Assembly (NCBI GenBank): GCA_900771365.1
Contig: CAAGNU010000098.1
Span: forward strand, 1 to 13,230
From: Bacteroidales bacterium
GTDB lineage: Bacteria > Bacteroidota > Bacteroidia > Bacteroidales > P3
DNA length: 13,230 nucleotides
Direction: 5' to 3'
Position numbers and translations under genes: made by a program. Numbering within the stretch: position 1 is the first letter of the stretch; every line of letters starts with the position of its first letter. The notes below the pieces were generated by a model that was not told the origin of the DNA, did not search any database, and worked only from the letters and a program-made list of their open reading frames with translations. Below, piece after piece: positions 9,477 to 13,230 of this stretch.

Positions 9477-9959
9477 ATGAAAAAGATACTTCTTCTTTCA
9501 GCACTCATTCTTATGAGCCAGACGGTTGTTTTTGCCCAGAAAGACAAACCCGTAAAAGAGTCTGACGTGCCCGTCCGCTACGTTAAAGACTTCCAAAATC
9601 AGGCCAAAGAAGCACAGAACGTCTCCTGGGTCATGTCCGAAGACAGCGCAGCCTATATGGCCACCTTCACCTCTCCCGATGGCGACAAACAGGCTATCCG
9701 CTTCACCAACAAGACTTCCGAAACTCGCTACTACATCGATGAGCAGTACTATCCCCACGCCATTAAGGACACCCTCACCAACCAGTTTCCCAAGCACAAA
9801 ATCAGCGAAATCTACATCCGCAACATCAAGGGCAAGATGACCTACCAAGTGCGCATCTATCGCAAAGCCGGCTTCCTCTTCTGGAAGAAAGAAACCGACG
9901 TGAAGACCGTCGCCTTCGAAACCAACAGCAAACTCATCGAAGTAATCGACGAACAATAA
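9477..9959 (+). CDS. Secreted PepSY-like (BLIP-fold type) protein
   Basis: The 160-residue product has a type I signal peptide: MKK, hydrophobic stretch 4-19, likely cleavage after VFA (18-20) before QKDK, so it acts in the periplasm or outside. The mature part fits the PepSY-like family common in Bacteroidales (beta-lactamase-inhibitor-like fold): a short helix with VPVRYVKDFQNQAKEAQNVSW, strands YMATFTSPDGDKQAIRF, then YYPHAIKDTLTNQFPKHKISEIYI, and a final sheet MTYQVRIY to LIEVIDE. Family members are short exported proteins of poorly known role. The gene is single, with its own promoter and a shared terminator. The family call rests on the W/F-rich strand pattern, not on catalytic residues. 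Confidence 0.8.
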   Translation: MKKILLLSALILMSQTVVFAQKDKPVKESDVPVRYVKDFQNQAKEAQNVSWVMSEDSAAYMATFTSPDGDKQAIRFTNKTSETRYYIDEQYYPHAIKDTLTNQFPKHKISEIYIRNIKGKMTYQVRIYRKAGFLFWKKETDVKTVAFETNSKLIEVIDEQ

Positions 9960-9979
9960 ATCTTGATCCATAGCAGAAC

Positions 9980-10016
9980 AAAAAAAGCATCGTCCCCCAA
10001 GACGATGCTTTTTTTT
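9980..10016. terminator. Bidirectional intrinsic terminator
   Basis: Perfect stem GCATCGTC (9987-9994) / GACGATGC (10001-10008) with a six-base loop, an A-run on the left (9980-9986) and a T-run on the right (10009-10016). It serves the PepSY-like gene on the plus strand and the methyltransferase gene converging from the right. Confidence 0.92.
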
Positions 10017-10052
10017 GCCCCAAAGATGCTGTGGACACCCATTCATCCAAAC

Positions 10053-11822
10053 CTATTTTGCAGATTCTGACTCCTCGCTGGACAATATATTTCCTAACGT
10101 GGAGTCCGTGAATGTATCCCAAATATTAAGTTTGATGGGCTTATAGTCTTCAAAAAGCGAACGCACAAATTCAATCTCGAATACCAGCCTATAATCATTG
10201 CCGCCACCTCCGTGGCCGACTTCTTGCTTTGTGCCGACACGTGCCGACTTAATCAAATAAAGATCCTTAATGCCCTTCCCCTTGATATATGGCATGAAGT
10301 AATACATGGTCTTCAAAGCCACTGTTGAAGGAAATTTCTTCCCCGTATAATACAACTTCGCATCCTGTCGCTTGAAATCCGAAATGCTATCAGCCTTTAC
10401 ATAGCCAACAAGCAGATGCTTTGTTTTCACATTCCAATTAAACCCAGGCTCGGATACAGCACAATTATTCTCCACGATTGCCCCACTGCCGTATGTATCA
10501 AATAGTTCGCCAAAATCAAGCGATAATTGCATCCCTTCGGCACGTGCAATCACATTCTTTGCAGCCTTACAGCAATCAGCAGTTTGTTCTGGCATAATAG
10601 CCTGTATGTCGTTCATCAGACGCATGATGGAGCGTCCTACAGCCCATGCCAGATTTACAGGGACAGCATTGCCTATCTGCTTGTATTGATCCGCCAAAGT
10701 GCCTCTGAAAAGCCACTTGTCGGGAAAAGTCTGAATGCGGGCATACTCTCTAACACTCAGCGGACGCGTCTCCTTGGGATGACACCGCTCGGTCTGCTTC
10801 TGGGCAGGAGCGCATGTCAGGGTGAGGGAGGGCTCATCCATGGCAAGACGGCGAGCCATGCCCGTTTTCCCTCCGCCTAAAAGGTAGCTTCCACCCATAT
10901 ATTCCCTAGCCACATCGTCGGGCAAGTCACGCCAATCGCCTCCTTCAGGGACAAGTTCCATCACCTTGCGCTTCTTTTCGGGGTATTTTTGGCATTCCGA
11001 CTGAGGCACATCACAGTCGTACAGCTCCCCCTTAAAGAACGCGTCACTCAATGTAAGCACACGTTTGCACGGCTCTGGCCAATGAAAATCAACATGAGGA
11101 GCAATATCGTTTCGTATAGCTACAAGTATTAGACGTTCACGTTTCTGAGGCACTTGGTACATAATAGCCTTCAACACCCGAGGCTCAACCAAAGTATATC
11201 CCAATTCTGCAATAGCACTGCGTATAACACTGAGCGTACGTCCGTTATCGTGCGACAGCAGGCCTTTCACATTCTCTCCCATGAACACCTTGGGGCGAAT
11301 CTCCTTCACGGCTCTGGCCAACTCAAAGAACAACGTGCCACGCGTATCGTTCAACCCGCCTTTTTTCCCTGCGTAAGAAAATGCCTGGCATGGAAATCCA
11401 CCAGAAAGGAAATCAACCTTGCCTTTCAACGGGGTGAAATCAACCTTGTGCACATCGCCTTCCAGCACATTCCAATCAGGCTGGTTGATGCGCAAAGTTT
11501 CGCAAGCCTTACCATTCATCTCGTTCAGCAGCACATGGTGAAACCCTGCCTTGTGCAGACCAATAGCCAGACCACCTGCACCCGCAAACAATTCGACAGA
11601 AGTGAACGTCCTTGATGGAACAACCTGCATCTCGTTATCCCAATCTGTGTGCAACATGGCTTGAACTTCGGGAATGTCCACCAACTCCTCCATAAAGAAG
11701 CCCCGCTTCCCCACTTCGTTAAAGTGACTCGGATAGACGCCACGGTCTGCCCATCCCTGCGTTACCGACAAGGATGTGCCTAAGATGTCGGCCACATTCG
11801 ATTCAGAGATAAAAGTAGGCAT
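10053..11822 (-). CDS. C5-cytosine DNA methyltransferase of a type II R-M system (Sau96I/Eco47II-like), with C-terminal extension
   Basis: This enzyme transfers a methyl group from S-adenosylmethionine to C5 of a cytosine, protecting host DNA from the adjacent endonuclease. Motifs in the 589-residue product: I FAGAGG (79-84), IV GGFPCQAFS (141-149, catalytic C145), VI ENVKG (183-187), VIII QKRERL (226-231), IX RPLSVREYARIQTFPD (353-368) and X QIGNAVPVN (382-390). The target-recognition part (about 235-350, with SLTLTCAPAQKQTERCHP) resembles GGNCC enzymes as I remember them. Residues 6-45 look like a helix-turn-helix, as in C5 methyltransferases that autoregulate (M.SsoII type). Residues about 430-589 exceed the usual 400-430 length and have no catalytic motif; a binding domain of unknown kind is possible. 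ATG overlaps the endonuclease TAA by one base (TAATG), implying coupled translation. The gene is more A/T-rich than secA, in keeping with transfer. Confidence 0.93.
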   Translation of the reverse strand: MPTFISESNVADILGTSLSVTQGWADRGVYPSHFNEVGKRGFFMEELVDIPEVQAMLHTDWDNEMQVVPSRTFTSVELFAGAGGLAIGLHKAGFHHVLLNEMNGKACETLRINQPDWNVLEGDVHKVDFTPLKGKVDFLSGGFPCQAFSYAGKKGGLNDTRGTLFFELARAVKEIRPKVFMGENVKGLLSHDNGRTLSVIRSAIAELGYTLVEPRVLKAIMYQVPQKRERLILVAIRNDIAPHVDFHWPEPCKRVLTLSDAFFKGELYDCDVPQSECQKYPEKKRKVMELVPEGGDWRDLPDDVAREYMGGSYLLGGGKTGMARRLAMDEPSLTLTCAPAQKQTERCHPKETRPLSVREYARIQTFPDKWLFRGTLADQYKQIGNAVPVNLAWAVGRSIMRLMNDIQAIMPEQTADCCKAAKNVIARAEGMQLSLDFGELFDTYGSGAIVENNCAVSEPGFNWNVKTKHLLVGYVKADSISDFKRQDAKLYYTGKKFPSTVALKTMYYFMPYIKGKGIKDLYLIKSARVGTKQEVGHGGGGNDYRLVFEIEFVRSLFEDYKPIKLNIWDTFTDSTLGNILSSEESESAK

Positions 11823-12562
11823 TATTCAAAACAGTTAATTCCTTCATAAGTACTGAAAGCCAATCGATAAAGACTCTTAGTAATATCTGGTGAAATTTGT
11901 CGCAACTCGTCCAATACAGTATTTGTCGCTCCCTCATGCCGCACATCCTCGACCACATCGTCTAAAATATCCGGAAGAGCTCTGCACAAGCGCATAAATG
12001 CCGCCGGGTCACCAAAAACAATTCCGTAAAATTTGTCCATCGATACCCTGCGTATCTTATTGTGCCTTCTCGACTGACCATCTATTGATATTTTCCAAGG
12101 GACATCCTGCGACCGCTTGGCGATAGCTTCAACCAACATACACGTAGCCTGATCATCCTCCAAAAGTTTCTGCTGCATCTTGATGTAGGTCCTTTGTGAA
12201 GAATTACTATTCATTGTATTATGCTTATTCTTCATCTCTACAAAGATGTGACGTTCTTCATTAATCACATCAAACCCCTGCCTTGGAACCGTCCAACCAT
12301 TACCTGCATAATTGAACAACTTTTGATGAAAATATCCAATATGATTGTTGTTTGACTTATCTTCCTGCCGCAAACACTCAAACATGACTGTGGCATCAAT
12401 CGTATTGCCCAAAACCTTTTGGTCAAATGTTAGTTTAATTGGGTCAATCAGATTCTTATTAAATTTCTTCAAATCCATTCGTGAGGAATACAGCCTAACC
12501 GTTTCCCTAACATGATTGTAAATATCCTCGTTCGAGATAAATCCTAAATGATAATCACGCAT
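11822..12562 (-). CDS. Type II restriction endonuclease, Eco47II/Sau96I family (predicted G^GNCC)
   Basis: It is predicted to cut unmodified double-stranded DNA at GGNCC. The 246-residue product matches the Eco47II-type family in its length and in conserved stretches such as LGFISNEDIYNHV (6-18), IDPIKLTFDQKV (39-50), GYFHQKLFNYAGNGW (76-90) and KIRRVSMDKFYG (169-180). The PD-(D/E)xK-like active site is probably D98 in GFDV plus E109 and K111 in FVEMKNKHNTMNS. The gene is first in a two-gene operon with the methyltransferase and lies next to its promoter. Target assignment is by family and by the partner methyltransferase, not by experiment. It is A/T-rich compared with the core genes. No frameshift or missing catalytic residue is visible, so it looks intact. 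Confidence 0.9.
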   Translation of the reverse strand: MRDYHLGFISNEDIYNHVRETVRLYSSRMDLKKFNKNLIDPIKLTFDQKVLGNTIDATVMFECLRQEDKSNNNHIGYFHQKLFNYAGNGWTVPRQGFDVINEERHIFVEMKNKHNTMNSNSSQRTYIKMQQKLLEDDQATCMLVEAIAKRSQDVPWKISIDGQSRRHNKIRRVSMDKFYGIVFGDPAAFMRLCRALPDILDDVVEDVRHEGATNTVLDELRQISPDITKSLYRLAFSTYEGINCFE

Positions 12563-12605
12563 TTAAAAGCACTTGTATTCGTTAAACAATCATTTTTTCA
12601 ATCTG

Positions 12606-12648
12606 CAAAGATACGAAAAATATAGCGAATGACAAAAATTTTTCGTCA
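12606..12648 (-). promoter_or_regulatory. Promoter of the R-M operon with overlapping dyads (candidate operator)
   Basis: -7 element TATCTTTG (plus-strand CAAAGATA 12606-12613) and -33 TTTG (plus-strand CAAA 12633-12636) are 19 bp apart, and the endonuclease start is 44 bases beyond. Two symmetric sequences overlap them: ACGAAAAAT (12613-12621) with its exact complement ATTTTTCGT (12638-12646), and the 19-bp dyad TGACAAAAATTTTTCGTCA (12630-12648, 16 of 19 symmetric), which covers the -33. Either could bind the helix-turn-helix of the methyltransferase and repress the operon. This is inference; A/T-rich DNA makes chance symmetry possible. Confidence 0.55.
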
Positions 12649-12701
12649 CAAAAGCGAAAAAAACTCCCACCATCATTCGGTATCAGAGGAAATGTAGATT
12701 T

Positions 12702-12738
12702 TAGAATGTATAATAGCTTCCACACACTCTACATTCTA
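12702..12738. repeat. Inverted repeat upstream of the R-M operon
   Basis: TAGAATGTA (12702-12710) and TACATTCTA (12730-12738) are exact inverted copies with a 19-base spacer, each followed by TAATA. Role unknown; there is no U-run. From 12649 to 13230 I see no gene apart from repeats; short open frames there have no recognisable product. Confidence 0.5.
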
Positions 12739-12889
12739 TAATACACATTACACGCCACCTAAATCTCCACATCCGTACACCATAACGGGGCACCATTCAT
12801 CCTCCAGAAGACCGTGAGTCAATTCCCTTCCACATCTCCCCCACCTCTACTACAACTCATTCCTTCCAGCCGTATGGCATACCACCGCA

Positions 12890-12916
12890 TTCGATTGCTT
12901 CGACTCGTTCGACCCT
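12890..12916. repeat. Degenerate copies of the TTCGA minisatellite
   Basis: Three 9-bp units TTCGATTGC, TTCGACTCG and TTCGACCCT run head to tail. They are diverged relatives of the 18-bp repeat that begins at 13156, so this repeat type flanks dispersed-repeat copy 2 on both sides. Confidence 0.6.
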
Positions 12917-12969
12917 CAGCGCATCCCTCTTCCATCTGGCGCGGCTGAGGGGGCATGAGGGTGTGCGGA

Positions 12970-13134
12970 CTGACAATTTGTCAGCCGTCGTTTGAAGTCG
13001 AGAAAGCTTCGGAGAAGCTCCGCCGTAGCTTCGCTCCACCTTCGCTCAACCTCCGCTCGCTGGGGCGAAGGAAAAGCGAGTGAAAAATGGCCTCTTTTTG
13101 AGGCTTGGGCGGACTTTTGCTGACAAAATGGCAG
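12970..13134. repeat. Dispersed intergenic repeat, copy 2
   Basis: A 165-bp stretch bounded by CTGACAATTTGTCAG (12970-12984) and CTGACAAAATGGCAG (13120-13134). Internal blocks CTCCGCCGTAGC (from 13018), CCGCTCGC and GTGAAAAATGG with CCTC...GAGGC follow the order seen in copy 1 at 9185-9339. Copy 2 has an extra block of about 20 bp rich in TTCGCTC. Similarity was judged by eye. Confidence 0.55.
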
Positions 13135-13155
13135 AAGGTGGCATGTAGCATGGCG

Positions 13156-13230
13156 TTCGACTGCTTCGACCGCTTCGACTGCTTCGACCGCTTCGACTGC
13201 TTCGACCGCTTCGACTGCTTCGACCGCTTC
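13156..13230. repeat. 18-bp minisatellite, four copies, cut by the window edge
   Basis: Four perfect copies of TTCGACTGCTTCGACCGC (13156-13227) plus the start of a fifth. Each unit is two 9-mers differing at one base. The length is a multiple of three and the minus strand is open from the window edge (reading EAVEAV...), but the frame runs into unrelated DNA with no family resemblance, so a gene is not supported inside the window. Confidence 0.97.

Overview
The window looks like a chromosomal segment from a Bacteroidales bacterium, most likely Prevotella or a close relative. Three things point there. Several genes are preceded by Bacteroidota-type promoters (a -7 element TAnnTTTG with a -33 TTTG 19-21 bp upstream). 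SecA is about 1100 residues long, with the extra sequence typical of that phylum. The intergenic DNA is full of short A/T-rich and TTCGA-type tandem repeats. No taxonomic search was run.

Left part (1-7041): a repeat-rich intergenic stretch with many TGTACA hexamers is followed by the secA terminator and secA (minus strand). Next come two glycosyltransferase genes, a GT4-type (minus) and a WaaE-like GT2 (plus), that diverge from a 37-bp near-palindrome in which the two promoters interlock. A spacer with two arrays of the heptamer AATTCTC leads into a TrmH-type tRNA 2'-O-methyltransferase. This part is core biology: protein export, surface glycan assembly and tRNA modification.

Middle (7042-9959): a minus-strand lipoprotein ends in a C-type-lectin-like domain whose last codons look like the variable region of a diversity-generating retroelement (DGR) target. 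No reverse transcriptase is visible. A very acidic, tryptophan-rich 89-residue protein lies upstream of it. A 1.2-kb gene-poor region then holds a candidate structured RNA with two long competing helices, an 11-bp tandem repeat and a dispersed repeat bounded by CTGACA...TGTCAG-like 15-mers. A small secreted PepSY-like protein and a bidirectional terminator close this part.

Right part (10020-13230): a compact type II restriction-modification operon on the minus strand. The Eco47II/Sau96I-like endonuclease gene comes first, and the C5-cytosine methyltransferase gene overlaps its stop by one base. The methyltransferase has an N-terminal helix-turn-helix-like segment and an unexplained C-terminal extension of about 160 residues. 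Its promoter carries a dyad that could be the operator for autoregulation. Upstream is gene-poor DNA with a second copy of the dispersed repeat and an 18-bp minisatellite that runs off the window.

The points most worth a second look are the DGR-like lipoprotein end, the candidate RNA at 8504-8678, the restriction-modification control region with the fused methyltransferase, and the interlocked divergent promoter.
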